Origin: Rhodospirillaceae bacterium | Lineage (GTDB): Bacteria; Pseudomonadota; Alphaproteobacteria; Rickettsiales; UBA3002 | DNA length: 5,758 nt | NCBI GenBank assembly: GCA_947458525.1 | Contig: CANHAG010000102.1 | Location: 1 to 5,758 of the forward strand | Reading direction: 5' to 3' | Shown here: in pieces, positions 1 to 5,758 of the stretch | Position numbering within the stretch: the stretch's first letter is position 1 | Layout: each line of letters starts with the position of its first letter | The notes under the pieces: model-generated | Databases searched by the model: none | What the model saw: only the letters and a program-made list of their open reading frames with translations | What the model was told of the DNA's origin: nothing | Translations under genes and position numbers: made by a program

Positions 1-165
1 ACAGATCTGGATGAGGGCCCGTTCGGAATTCTTGGAATCAGTACAGACTGCGAGGATCAGAATCTTCAGCGCTGTGTTCTGCAACGCTGGGATCAGATAG
101 AGGTATATCGCATCCGCGAGGATCGCCGTAGGCCTCAAAATGCACAGCCAGTCCCGGGAGTGTAA
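1..165 (+). CDS. C-terminal end of an unknown protein (5' end outside window)
   Basis: Frame 1 is open from the first base to a TAA at 163-165, giving 54 residues; the other two forward frames meet stops early or within about 100 bases. The fragment reads TDLDEGPFGILGIST at its start, has two cysteines (residues 17 and 25), an Arg-rich stretch (REDRRRP, residues 39-45) and ends in PVPGV. I do not recognise it. Support for it being real is the tight arrangement: its stop lies 7 bases before the preferred ATG of the next gene, and the likely ribosome binding site of that gene (GGGAG, 157-161) lies in its last codons, as is common in operons. An open frame of this length can also arise by chance, so confidence is moderate. 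Whether it is exported cannot be judged without the N-terminus. Confidence 0.5.
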   Translation, partial: TDLDEGPFGILGISTDCEDQNLQRCVLQRWDQIEVYRIREDRRRPQNAQPVPGV

Positions 166-172
166 TCCACTG

Positions 173-1741
173 ATGAGGAAATCACTTACACCAGCCATAG
201 CGATTTTATTTCTTGGATGCAGCATGCTGAGCAGCGCGCCGTATGCAGCGCCTGCGGCGGGTGCAGCGCCCGCTACCGTCAATTGCAGCGGGATGGATGA
301 TGTGGATCAATACGGGCAATTACGCCTGAATGAGGGACAGCTCATGGAATGCATCAACAAAGGATTTGACCCGCCTGTCTCATGGCGGCCGCCCCCGGGC
401 AGGGTGGTGACATCCGCTGGCGCAGGCTCCGTGCTGACCCATGCACAAAACCCTCCGGATTTACCCCCCAGAAAAGCAGGCGCCCTGCCGAGCCTGTCGA
501 ATCTTCTGTGGGACCGGGCATTGAAACAACCCCCCTGGAAAGGCGCACCATTTCAGGATGGCAGCAATAGCTGCCCCATGCGTACCGACCCGATATTTGG
601 TGAACAGATTGCGCTTGGCAGCACCCGCCCCCTGACCTGTGGCGGTGCCATCTCCCTAAGTGCGGAGCAATTCAGCTATATGAGTAATTCCAATCGGCTG
701 GCGCTGATTAATGATTTCACCATGCGTATTTTTTACCGCACTGGTAAGGGATTCCAGCTTGAACGGACAGTGCCCCTGCCCTCCAGATTATGCACACTCA
801 TCACATCGTCCGGCACGGAGGGTGGTGGCAGCAAGCAATGGCAGCCCGCATTCAATCTGCGAGCGCCCATCCCGCAGATTATTGCATATAACGAATCGCT
901 CAAACATTTTGTAATCCGTCTGCAACCGCCTGACCCCTCACGACAGGCACCTCAGGGAAAACCCCAATTTCCTCCCGGGGATCCGGAAACACCCGCCACC
1001 AGCACTTACATGAATTTTGACGTTGCGTGGTTCGACCCGTTTGATCCCGACCCCAATGCTCCCAAAGAGCGTTTTCTGGTGCTCAAGGCCGAAAACGGCG
1101 CGCCGGCGCCGCCTACCAATCCTGATGGGGAGCCCGACCCTGATGGATGTTATGACGTAACAACCCACTATATACGAGAGCCTGCTGGCGCAAACTGGAC
1201 AGAATTCAAATTCAAAAATGACGCCACCACCTGCGAAGTGGAAACGCTTTACCCCAATTCTGCGAATTGCCAGAATAAAATGCTCATTGCCCTGCTGGAT
1301 ACGCCACAACTGGTGCTTAATCCCTCAGATACGGCAGAATTCCTGCCTGTGAAGGAGGCGGGACGCTTCATGACGATCACCCCCGAGGAGGGTTACCTCA
1401 TCACCCAAATTGAATCCCGCATGCGTGTCAGCAGCACCAGCTTTGCGTTTATCCTGCCGGACGGGGGAACGATCGCGCTGGATAATGGAAATTTTCTTCG
1501 CATGAATGCTCCGGCTATCGTCTCAGCCGGCGGCAGAAGCGTGAAGTTGAATGGAGGAGGACAGATAGAGACCAGAACCGGATCCGTAATTACAACCTAC
1601 GCCGCAGGCACTTCTGTTGCCCCGGCGGCCACCCTGCCCTATCATCTGCGTCCCAACAAGAAAATCACGCTGCCCGCAGGCATGATGCTGCCCACGGAAC
1701 CGGAAGGCAAGCTAAGGCTCCCGGTGGATTCAGTACCCTGA
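173..1741 (+). CDS. Unknown exported protein, Pro-rich, eight cysteines outside the signal region
   Basis: This encodes 522 residues from ATG 173. An in-frame ATG at 140 would add 11 residues without hydrophobic character and overlap the upstream gene; ATG 173 has GGGAG at 157-161 and gives a normal signal peptide (MRKS, then a hydrophobic stretch at 5-21). Export is therefore likely. The cleavage type is unclear: LFLGC at 12-16 is a weak lipobox (Phe at -3), and an Ala/Pro-rich stretch at 22-34 offers possible signal peptidase I sites. Beyond Cys16 there are eight cysteines (38, 60, 134, 156, 207, 326, 354, 366), an even number that would suit disulfides in the periplasm or outside the cell. 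Pro-rich and Asp/Pro-rich segments (93-99, 252-275, 287-324) look like linkers. The C-terminal third (about 398-480) is rich in Gly/Thr/Ser with alternating hydrophobics, suggesting beta structure. I recognise no family or catalytic motif. Arginine codons include many AGA/AGG/CGA, unlike the downstream genes. Confidence 0.8.
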   Translation: MRKSLTPAIAILFLGCSMLSSAPYAAPAAGAAPATVNCSGMDDVDQYGQLRLNEGQLMECINKGFDPPVSWRPPPGRVVTSAGAGSVLTHAQNPPDLPPRKAGALPSLSNLLWDRALKQPPWKGAPFQDGSNSCPMRTDPIFGEQIALGSTRPLTCGGAISLSAEQFSYMSNSNRLALINDFTMRIFYRTGKGFQLERTVPLPSRLCTLITSSGTEGGGSKQWQPAFNLRAPIPQIIAYNESLKHFVIRLQPPDPSRQAPQGKPQFPPGDPETPATSTYMNFDVAWFDPFDPDPNAPKERFLVLKAENGAPAPPTNPDGEPDPDGCYDVTTHYIREPAGANWTEFKFKNDATTCEVETLYPNSANCQNKMLIALLDTPQLVLNPSDTAEFLPVKEAGRFMTITPEEGYLITQIESRMRVSSTSFAFILPDGGTIALDNGNFLRMNAPAIVSAGGRSVKLNGGGQIETRTGSVITTYAAGTSVAPAATLPYHLRPNKKITLPAGMMLPTEPEGKLRLPVDSVP

Positions 1742-1753
1742 TGACGCGCCAAA

Positions 1754-1948
1754 TTATCCGTAAATCTGCTGGTAGGGAATGGGGCGTTTATTCACGTCCA
1801 GTACAATCTGGCCGTTATCGAAAGCCGCGCCGATGAAATTGATCCCCGCTTCGGGGTCGATGATGCGCACAGGCTTGACGGTCTTGCCGTTATACTGGCG
1901 CAGTTCGGTCACTTCGCCGCGGGTTTCGGGGTTATTCTTGCTGCTCAT
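1754..1948 (-). CDS. Small protein of unknown function, 64 residues
   Basis: The minus-strand frame runs from ATG (complement of 1946-1948) to TAA (complement of 1754-1756). A good Shine-Dalgarno (GAGGA, complement of 1953-1957) lies 4 bases before the ATG, which fixes the start. The protein is hydrophilic, without signal peptide, membrane segment or cysteine. A disordered, polar start (residues 1-10) is followed by ELRQYNGKTVKPVRIID (15-31) and a beta-like stretch (GINFIGAAFDNGQIVLDV, 35-52) ending in RPIPYQQIYG. Alternating hydrophobic residues suggest a small cytoplasmic beta-rich fold. I do not recognise a named family. The opposite strand of this stretch is also open, but that frame has no ribosome binding site. 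The gene is convergent with the exported protein gene (12 bases between stops) and divergent from the TPR gene. Confidence 0.75.
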   Translation of the reverse strand: MSSKNNPETRGEVTELRQYNGKTVKPVRIIDPEAGINFIGAAFDNGQIVLDVNKRPIPYQQIYG

Positions 1949-1969
1949 ATCATCCTCAGGGCTTAACGG

Positions 1970-1996
1970 TTGCTAAATAAGGTGGCGGACTATAAT
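1970..1996 (+). promoter_or_regulatory. Likely sigma-70 type promoter for the TPR-ispE unit
   Basis: A perfect TATAAT lies at 1991-1996, preceded by C as in many alphaproteobacterial -10 boxes. The best -35 is TTGCTA at 1970-1975, with a short 15-base spacer. Transcription would start near 2003, leaving a leader of roughly 30 bases before ATG 2032. The perfect -10 and its position between divergent genes support the call; the poor spacer weakens it. Confidence 0.5.
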
Positions 1997-2016
1997 GTGG
2001 TTTCGCGTTTGCGCAA
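1989..2016 (-). promoter_or_regulatory. Possible promoter for the minus-strand 64-residue gene
   Basis: On the minus strand TATAGT (complement of 1989-1994, five of six consensus bases) follows TTGCGC (complement of 2011-2016, three of six) with a 16-base spacer. Its -10 box overlaps the TATAAT of the plus-strand promoter, so the two would compete for polymerase. The predicted start lies about 35 bases before the ATG. Confidence 0.35.
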
Positions 2017-2019
2017 GCG
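2006..2019. repeat. Small inverted repeat between the divergent promoters and the TPR gene
   Basis: The 8-base perfect palindrome TTGCGCAA (2009-2016) extends with one mismatched pair to 14 bases (CGTTTGCGCAAGCG). It lies just after the predicted plus-strand transcription start and over the proposed minus-strand -35, a position where a bound protein could affect both genes. Its operator role is inference; an 8-base palindrome can occur by chance. Confidence 0.25.
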
Positions 2020-2031
2020 TTTTTGGGGTGT

Positions 2032-3846
2032 ATGGCGTCTCGTTTCTTCCTTTATGGCCGGGTGGGCGGAGCAATTCTTGCCGGATTGCTGGGCGTTTCC
2101 GCGCTTGCGGATGAGCCGAAAATCATTGAAAAAGCCCAGCAAGTGCCAAGCTCCGGCGAGCGACTCGATCAACCCGTGCTCAAGCCCGGCTTTGCCGGAA
2201 GCTTCCTTTCCAGCCGGTTTGCACGCCAGCATCAGAACCTGAAAGAAGCCTCGCGCTATGTGAACGAAGCCCTGTCGCATGACCCGAAGAACGAGGATCT
2301 ACTGCGTGAAAGCGTGCGGCTGCTTTTTCTGAATGGTGAGATTGATGCCGCCATCAGCCGCAGTTATGAATTACCAGAAGCGTATGCGAAAGATCCGCTG
2401 ATTGCACTGCTGCGCATGCTCGAACAGGTGCATAAGCGCGATTATAAAGCCGCACAGATGGCGCTGCGCAAAGCCCCGCAGACCGGGCTTTTTGGCATTA
2501 TTTCACCCGTCATGACTAACTGGCTTCTCATGGCGCAAGGTCAGGTGAAAGACGAGGCCAATCTGAAAAGCGCCATCGAAAAATCCGGTTTTTTTGCGCC
2601 GTTTCTTACCTACCATGTGGCGCTGATGAATGATGTGCTTGGCAACAAGGCGAAGGCACTTGAGGCCTATCTGAAGGCGAGCGAGAATATCGAGACCACG
2701 CCCTACCGCGTGATTGAGGCGCTGGCTAATTTTCATATGCGCGAGGGGGAGTGGGCGAAGGCGCAAAGCGTGTTTGATGCCTATGCCAAAGCCAACCCCG
2801 ATTCCAATCTGATTCCTGACCCCATCCTCCCGCCACCGGGCGGTGCGGCAAGTATTGCGCCCTTGGTGGCGAACGAGCGTGAAGGGCTTGCAGAAGTATT
2901 TTTCACCACCGCCAGTATTCTTTTTGGCGAGGAATCCTCTCAGGATACGTTTATTTATCTGCGTTCCGCGCTGTATCTGCGCCCCGATCTGCCGCCCGCC
3001 CAGCTCATGCTTGCCAATCTCTATGAACAGGCGGGGGATTATAAAGCAGCGATTGCACTTTATAATGCCATCACGCCCGGCAGCGTATTTTACCGCCGCG
3101 CGCTTATTCGCAAGGCGCTGAACTATGAGGCGCTGGGCAAGAAAAAAACCGCACTGAAACTGCTCGACCGTATCGCTAACGAATTTCCCAAAGACGAGGC
3201 GGCGCTCATCACCCGCGGGGATATTCTGCGCGAGCAGGAAAACTATGCCGAAGCCGCCGCCGCCTATAGCGCCGCCATTGAACGTATTGGCCTATTGCGC
3301 CCGACCGACTGGCCACTTTTTTACGCGCGCGGTATCTGCTATGAACGGCTGGGGGAGTGGGACAAGGCCGAGAAGGATTTACTCAAGGCGCTCACGCTTG
3401 AACCCAACCAGCCCGATGTGCTGAATTATCTGGCCTATAGCTGGCTGGTGATGAATAAGAACATCACCAAAGCGCGTGAATATCTTGATATCGCGGTTCA
3501 GCTGCGCCCGGAGGACGCACATATTATCGATAGCGCTGGCTGGGCGTATTATCTTTCCGGCGATTTCAATAAAGCGGTCGAGTATCTGGAAAAGGCCGCC
3601 AGTATTATTCCGGATGATGCAACGATCAATGATCATCTGGGCGATGCCTATTGGCGCGTAGGGCGGGTGATTGAAGCACGCTATCAGTGGCAGCGCGCCC
3701 TCAACTTCAACCCTGAGGAAGAGGCGGCCGAGGCCATTCGCAAAAAGCTGGAATCAGGCCTGCCCGCCTTCCTGCCCCAGCAGCAATCGCAGAATCACAC
3801 CCCCACCCAGCCATGGGAACCAGATCTGGGCGTGGTGAAGAATTAA
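2032..3846 (+). CDS. Exported tetratricopeptide repeat (TPR) protein
   Basis: This encodes 604 residues from ATG 2032. An in-frame TTG at 2023 would add only three residues; ATG is preferred because it gives a clean signal peptide (hydrophobic 9-25, cleavage probably after ALA at 24-26). GGGG at 2025-2028 is a weak, close ribosome binding site. The mature protein is a helical TPR solenoid. Repeats are visible around 70-145, 195-255, 320-415 (LMLANLYEQAGDYKAAIALY, then two weaker units) and clearest at 425-560, including GICYERLGEWDKAEKDLLKA (434-453), a unit at 465-490, GWAYYLSGDFNKAVEYLEKA (503-522) and DHLGDAYWRVGRVIEARYQW (534-553). A Pro-rich break lies at 262-270, and the last 30 residues are Gln/Pro-rich and probably disordered. 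TPR arrays bind other proteins and have no catalysis; the periplasm or inner face of the outer membrane is the likely site. Similar proteins are widespread in alphaproteobacteria and, from memory, often lie next to ispE. The partner is unknown. Confidence 0.92.
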   Translation: MASRFFLYGRVGGAILAGLLGVSALADEPKIIEKAQQVPSSGERLDQPVLKPGFAGSFLSSRFARQHQNLKEASRYVNEALSHDPKNEDLLRESVRLLFLNGEIDAAISRSYELPEAYAKDPLIALLRMLEQVHKRDYKAAQMALRKAPQTGLFGIISPVMTNWLLMAQGQVKDEANLKSAIEKSGFFAPFLTYHVALMNDVLGNKAKALEAYLKASENIETTPYRVIEALANFHMREGEWAKAQSVFDAYAKANPDSNLIPDPILPPPGGAASIAPLVANEREGLAEVFFTTASILFGEESSQDTFIYLRSALYLRPDLPPAQLMLANLYEQAGDYKAAIALYNAITPGSVFYRRALIRKALNYEALGKKKTALKLLDRIANEFPKDEAALITRGDILREQENYAEAAAAYSAAIERIGLLRPTDWPLFYARGICYERLGEWDKAEKDLLKALTLEPNQPDVLNYLAYSWLVMNKNITKAREYLDIAVQLRPEDAHIIDSAGWAYYLSGDFNKAVEYLEKAASIIPDDATINDHLGDAYWRVGRVIEARYQWQRALNFNPEEEAAEAIRKKLESGLPAFLPQQQSQNHTPTQPWEPDLGVVKN

Positions 3847-3858
3847 GCGTGTAGCATC

Positions 3859-4707
3859 ATGCAACGCAGGGCACCGGCCAAAATCAACCTTTATCTGCAT
3901 GTCACCGGCAAGCGGGCAGACGGGTATCACCAGCTTGAAACCCTCGTTGTGTTTGCGGATCTGGGGGATGTGCTGAGCGTCACGCCTTCGGAATCACTCA
4001 CCCTCACCGTCACCGGTGCGTTTGCAGATGAGGCCGGGAGTGGGGCAGAAAATCTGGTACTGCGCGCGGCGGAGGCGTTGCGCGCCGCCACCGGTATCCG
4101 CGCCGGGGCGGCGCTGGTGCTTGAGAAAAACCTCCCCGTTGGTGCAGGTCTTGGTGGTGGCTCGGCCGATGCGGCGGCGGCGCTGAAATTACTGATGACC
4201 CACTGGGCGGTGATTCTGCCTCAGGCGCAGCTCATGAAAATCGCATCAGCACTCGGGGCGGATGTACCGATCTGCCTTACAGGCACACCGCTGATTGCCC
4301 GCGGGGTGGGGGAGGAAATTTCCATGCCCGCATCGCCTCTGCCTGAGCTTCACCTCGTGCTGGTCTATCCACGCAGGCCACTGGCCACAAAAGACGTGTT
4401 CGCGCGTTACCGCATCGCGCGGCAGATTGCCACACCTGCCCTTGATTTTTCGTCAGCAGAAAAATTCTGCATGTCCCTTGCCCAGGCGCGCAACCAGCTG
4501 CAACCGGTTGCTATCAGCCTGCTGCCGGAAGTGGCGGAAGTGCTGCTCGCGCTGGAAACCGCACCCCAGGCGCGTCTTGTGCGCATGACGGGCAGCGGCT
4601 CTGCCTGTTTTGCAATTACCGACGACGCTCAGGACGCCCATCACCTCGCACAGTACCTCACGCAGCGCTACCCTCACTGGTGGGTGCGTGCCGTTCGCAC
4701 TGCATGA
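3859..4707 (+). CDS. ispE: 4-diphosphocytidyl-2-C-methyl-D-erythritol kinase (IspE)
   Basis: IspE uses ATP to phosphorylate the 2-hydroxyl of CDP-methylerythritol, the fourth step of the cytoplasmic MEP pathway to isopentenyl and dimethylallyl diphosphate. The protein has 282 residues, a normal length, and belongs to the GHMP kinase superfamily. The N-terminal substrate motif PAKINLYL has Lys8, equivalent to catalytic Lys10 of the E. coli enzyme. RADGYHQLET (19-28) follows. The ATP-binding glycine loop is LPVGAGLGGGSADAAAALK (92-110). GADVPICL (133-140) carries catalytic Asp135, and the third GHMP motif is MTGSGSACF (243-251). All expected key residues are present, so the enzyme should be active. 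The gene lies 12 bases after the TPR stop in the same reading frame and has no Shine-Dalgarno at normal distance, which suggests translation coupled to the TPR gene. The in-frame TAA at 3844 rules out any longer start. Confidence 0.97.
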   Translation: MQRRAPAKINLYLHVTGKRADGYHQLETLVVFADLGDVLSVTPSESLTLTVTGAFADEAGSGAENLVLRAAEALRAATGIRAGAALVLEKNLPVGAGLGGGSADAAAALKLLMTHWAVILPQAQLMKIASALGADVPICLTGTPLIARGVGEEISMPASPLPELHLVLVYPRRPLATKDVFARYRIARQIATPALDFSSAEKFCMSLAQARNQLQPVAISLLPEVAEVLLALETAPQARLVRMTGSGSACFAITDDAQDAHHLAQYLTQRYPHWWVRAVRTA

Positions 4708-4863
4708 AATTCCCATACATTTCGCGCTTGCAAAGCTTAAGGAAATCCCTTAAAGAACCCCACCCCTTCAGCGTGAGGGGGAATTCACACGCATGGCTTG
4801 GGTTGCTGGGGAGTTCCCGGCCACCTGCCGGTGCCGGGTTCGCCCGGGGGCGCTATGCGGAGG

Positions 4864-4877
4864 TTTAACCGGTTAAA
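4864..4877. repeat. Perfect 14-base palindrome touching the rpsB Shine-Dalgarno
   Basis: TTTAACCGGTTAAA is self-complementary over all 14 bases and its last three A's run into the rpsB ribosome binding site (AAGGAG, 4876-4881). As DNA it resembles a dimeric-repressor site; as RNA it has no unpaired loop, so a hairpin would have to open its central pairs. Its function is unknown. Confidence 0.45.
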
Positions 4878-4881
4878 GGAG
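4876..4881 (+). promoter_or_regulatory. Ribosome binding site of rpsB
   Basis: AAGGAG is a near-perfect Shine-Dalgarno, separated from ATG 4889 by seven consecutive T's. It is the strongest such site in the window, as expected for a highly expressed ribosomal protein gene, and it fixes the rpsB start. Confidence 0.85.
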
Positions 4882-4888
4882 TTTTTTT

Positions 4889-5758
4889 ATGGCACTTCCT
4901 GCCTTTTCGATGCGCGAGCTGATTGATGCTGGCGTCCATTTCGGCCACAAGACCAAACGCTGGAACCCGCGCATGGCGCCGTTCATTTACGGCGTGCGTA
5001 ATGACGTGCATATCATCGACCTGCAACAGACCGTGCCCATGCTGCACCGGGCACTGGCCGCGGTGCGCACTACCGCGCAGAAAAATGGCCGCATTCTGTT
5101 TGTCGGCACCAAGCGTCAGGCGGCGGATATCATTGCTGAGGCAGCGAGCCGCTGCGGGCAATATTATGTCAATAACCGCTGGCTGGGCGGCATGCTCACC
5201 AACTGGCAGACGATTCAGAACTCCATCCGCCAGATGCGCCGGATTGAGGAAATGCTGGCGCAGAGCGACTCAGGCCTGACCAAGAAAGAACGGCTGATGC
5301 AGGAGCGCCAGCGCGACAAGTTGGAGCGTTCGCTCGGCGGCATCCGCGATATGGGCGGCAAGCCGGATCTGTTGTTCGTGATTGACACTAACCGCGAAGA
5401 AATCGCCATCAAGGAAGCCCGCAAGCTCGGGATTCCGATTGTCGCGATTGTGGACACCAACTGCACGGCAGACGGGATCGATTTCCCCATCCCCGGCAAT
5501 GACGATGCCACCCGCGCCATCAAGCTTTACTGCAAGCTGATTTCAGATGCCGCGCTTGACGGGCTGCAGGAAGTGCTGGGCGACCGCGCGCTCGAGACGG
5601 GCAAAAAACAGAATAAAGCCCCGGCGGAGCAGGTATTCCTTGAATCCAAGGAAGCGGAAGCGCCCGCAGCAAAGCCAGAAGCTCCGGCAGCAGAAGCCAA
5701 GCCCGCCCGCAGCACTAAGGGCAAGAAAGAGGTGAAAGCCGCACCGGCTGCCACCACG
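4889..5758 (+). CDS. rpsB: 30S ribosomal protein S2, 3' end outside window
   Basis: S2 is a late-assembling small-subunit protein that sits between the head and body of the 30S on the solvent side and helps recruit S1. The 290 residues visible carry no stop. Family marks in order: the start [20 protein letters not shown] (1-20) and [13 protein letters not shown] (23-35); [11 protein letters not shown] (68-78); [18 protein letters not shown] (92-109); the coiled-coil insert (about 110-150, GLTKKE at 129-134); [17 protein letters not shown] (150-166); [20 protein letters not shown] (169-188); and [14 protein letters not shown] (198-211). The core ends near residue 232. A low-complexity tail of Ala, Pro, Lys and Glu follows (233 onward) and is still open at the window edge, making this S2 longer than the roughly 240-residue E. 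coli protein; such tails occur in other alphaproteobacterial S2 proteins. tsf (elongation factor Ts) usually follows, but lies outside the window. Confidence 0.97.
   Translation, partial: MALPAFSMRELIDAGVHFGHKTKRWNPRMAPFIYGVRNDVHIIDLQQTVPMLHRALAAVRTTAQKNGRILFVGTKRQAADIIAEAASRCGQYYVNNRWLGGMLTNWQTIQNSIRQMRRIEEMLAQSDSGLTKKERLMQERQRDKLERSLGGIRDMGGKPDLLFVIDTNREEIAIKEARKLGIPIVAIVDTNCTADGIDFPIPGNDDATRAIKLYCKLISDAALDGLQEVLGDRALETGKKQNKAPAEQVFLESKEAEAPAAKPEAPAAEAKPARSTKGKKEVKAAPAATT

Larger units (their letters stand above)
4708..4888 (+). promoter_or_regulatory. Structured leader region of rpsB
   Basis: This 181-base gap is rich in possible RNA structure. Hairpins readable by eye are: 4737-4753 (6-bp stem TTAAGG/CCTTAA, 5-base loop); 4763-4781 (8 bp with one G-U, loop GCG); 4816-4838 (CCCGG/CCGGG plus CACC/GGTG with one bulged C, loop TGCC); and 4834-4847 (CCGGG/CCCGG closing a TTCG loop). 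The last two share 4834-4838 and cannot form together. A weak promoter candidate is TTGCAA (4728-4733) with TAAAGA (4751-4756) 17 bases on. In E. coli the S2 protein represses its own rpsB-tsf mRNA through the leader; this region could play that part, but I see no specific match to a known leader. No hairpin is followed by a T-run, so I see no intrinsic terminator for ispE, and rpsB might be partly read through from upstream. Confidence 0.45.

Noticed and set aside
140..172. Upstream in-frame ATG as start of the unknown exported protein
   Set aside because: It adds 11 polar residues before the signal peptide, overlaps the upstream frame, and has no good ribosome binding site; ATG 173 fits better.
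938..1309. Minus-strand frame of 123 codons inside the exported protein gene
   Set aside because: The composition is that of a shadow frame, there is no ribosome binding site or recognisable protein, and the opposite strand carries a convincing signal-peptide protein.
1735..1760. Terminator between the convergent genes
   Set aside because: No GC-rich stem with a T-run can be read in the 12-base gap or just around it.
2023..2031. TTG start for the TPR gene
   Set aside because: It adds only Met-Gly-Cys before a normal signal peptide; no ribosome binding site lies before it.
1990..2280. Minus-strand frame covering the start of the TPR gene
   Set aside because: It overlaps both the clear promoter and the signal peptide coding region and shows no protein-like features.
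4453..4716. Minus-strand frame antisense to the ispE 3' end
   Set aside because: It is a shadow of the high-confidence ispE frame; the translation is Arg/His/Cys-rich without any motif.
4763..4781. Hairpin as intrinsic terminator of ispE
   Set aside because: The stem is followed by AATTCACAC, not a T-run, on the plus strand; no converging gene needs it on the minus strand.
4829..4850. GGTTCGCCC resembling a tRNA T-arm
   Set aside because: The loop would be only four bases, and no D-arm, anticodon arm or acceptor stem can be drawn around it.
4680..4868. 62-codon plus-strand frame spanning the ispE end and rpsB leader
   Set aside because: It starts inside ispE, has no ribosome binding site and a non-protein-like composition.
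1..5758. Insertion sequences, CRISPR arrays, phage or defence genes
   Set aside because: No transposase or integrase motifs, no direct repeat series and no terminal inverted repeats are visible on either strand.

Overview
The window looks like chromosomal DNA of an alphaproteobacterium. GC content is moderate, in the mid-50s by eye. The evidence is the TPR protein whose C-terminal repeats follow the alphaproteobacterial pattern (a NDHLGDAYWRVGR-type block), the IspE and S2 variants, and the TPR-ispE gene pair. Nothing in the sequence lets me name a genus. I see no mobile element, CRISPR array, tRNA or rRNA.

Layout: (1) Bases 1-165 are the 3' end of a plus-strand gene cut by the window edge. 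(2) Bases 173-1741 encode a 522-residue exported protein I do not recognise; it starts 7 bases after the preceding stop, so the two are probably one transcription unit. (3) Bases 1754-1948 on the minus strand encode a 64-residue protein of unknown function, convergent with the previous gene. (4) Bases 1949-2031 are a short divergent promoter region with overlapping -10 boxes on the two strands and a small palindrome. (5) Bases 2032-3846 encode an exported TPR protein, followed after 12 bases and in the same frame by ispE (3859-4707), a step of the MEP isoprenoid pathway. (6) Bases 4708-4888 are a structured leader in front of rpsB, with several hairpins, a perfect palindrome touching the Shine-Dalgarno, and a possible 27-codon upstream reading frame. 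(7) rpsB (ribosomal protein S2) starts at 4889 and runs off the window with an Ala/Pro/Lys/Glu-rich tail.

The right half (TPR-ispE, rpsB) is ordinary housekeeping content. The left half holds the unknown material: a Pro-rich exported protein with eight cysteines outside its signal region, arginine codon use unlike its neighbours, and an unknown short partner upstream. I found no clear case for a new multi-gene system. The best candidates for a second look are the rpsB leader, the divergent promoter and the unknown exported protein.
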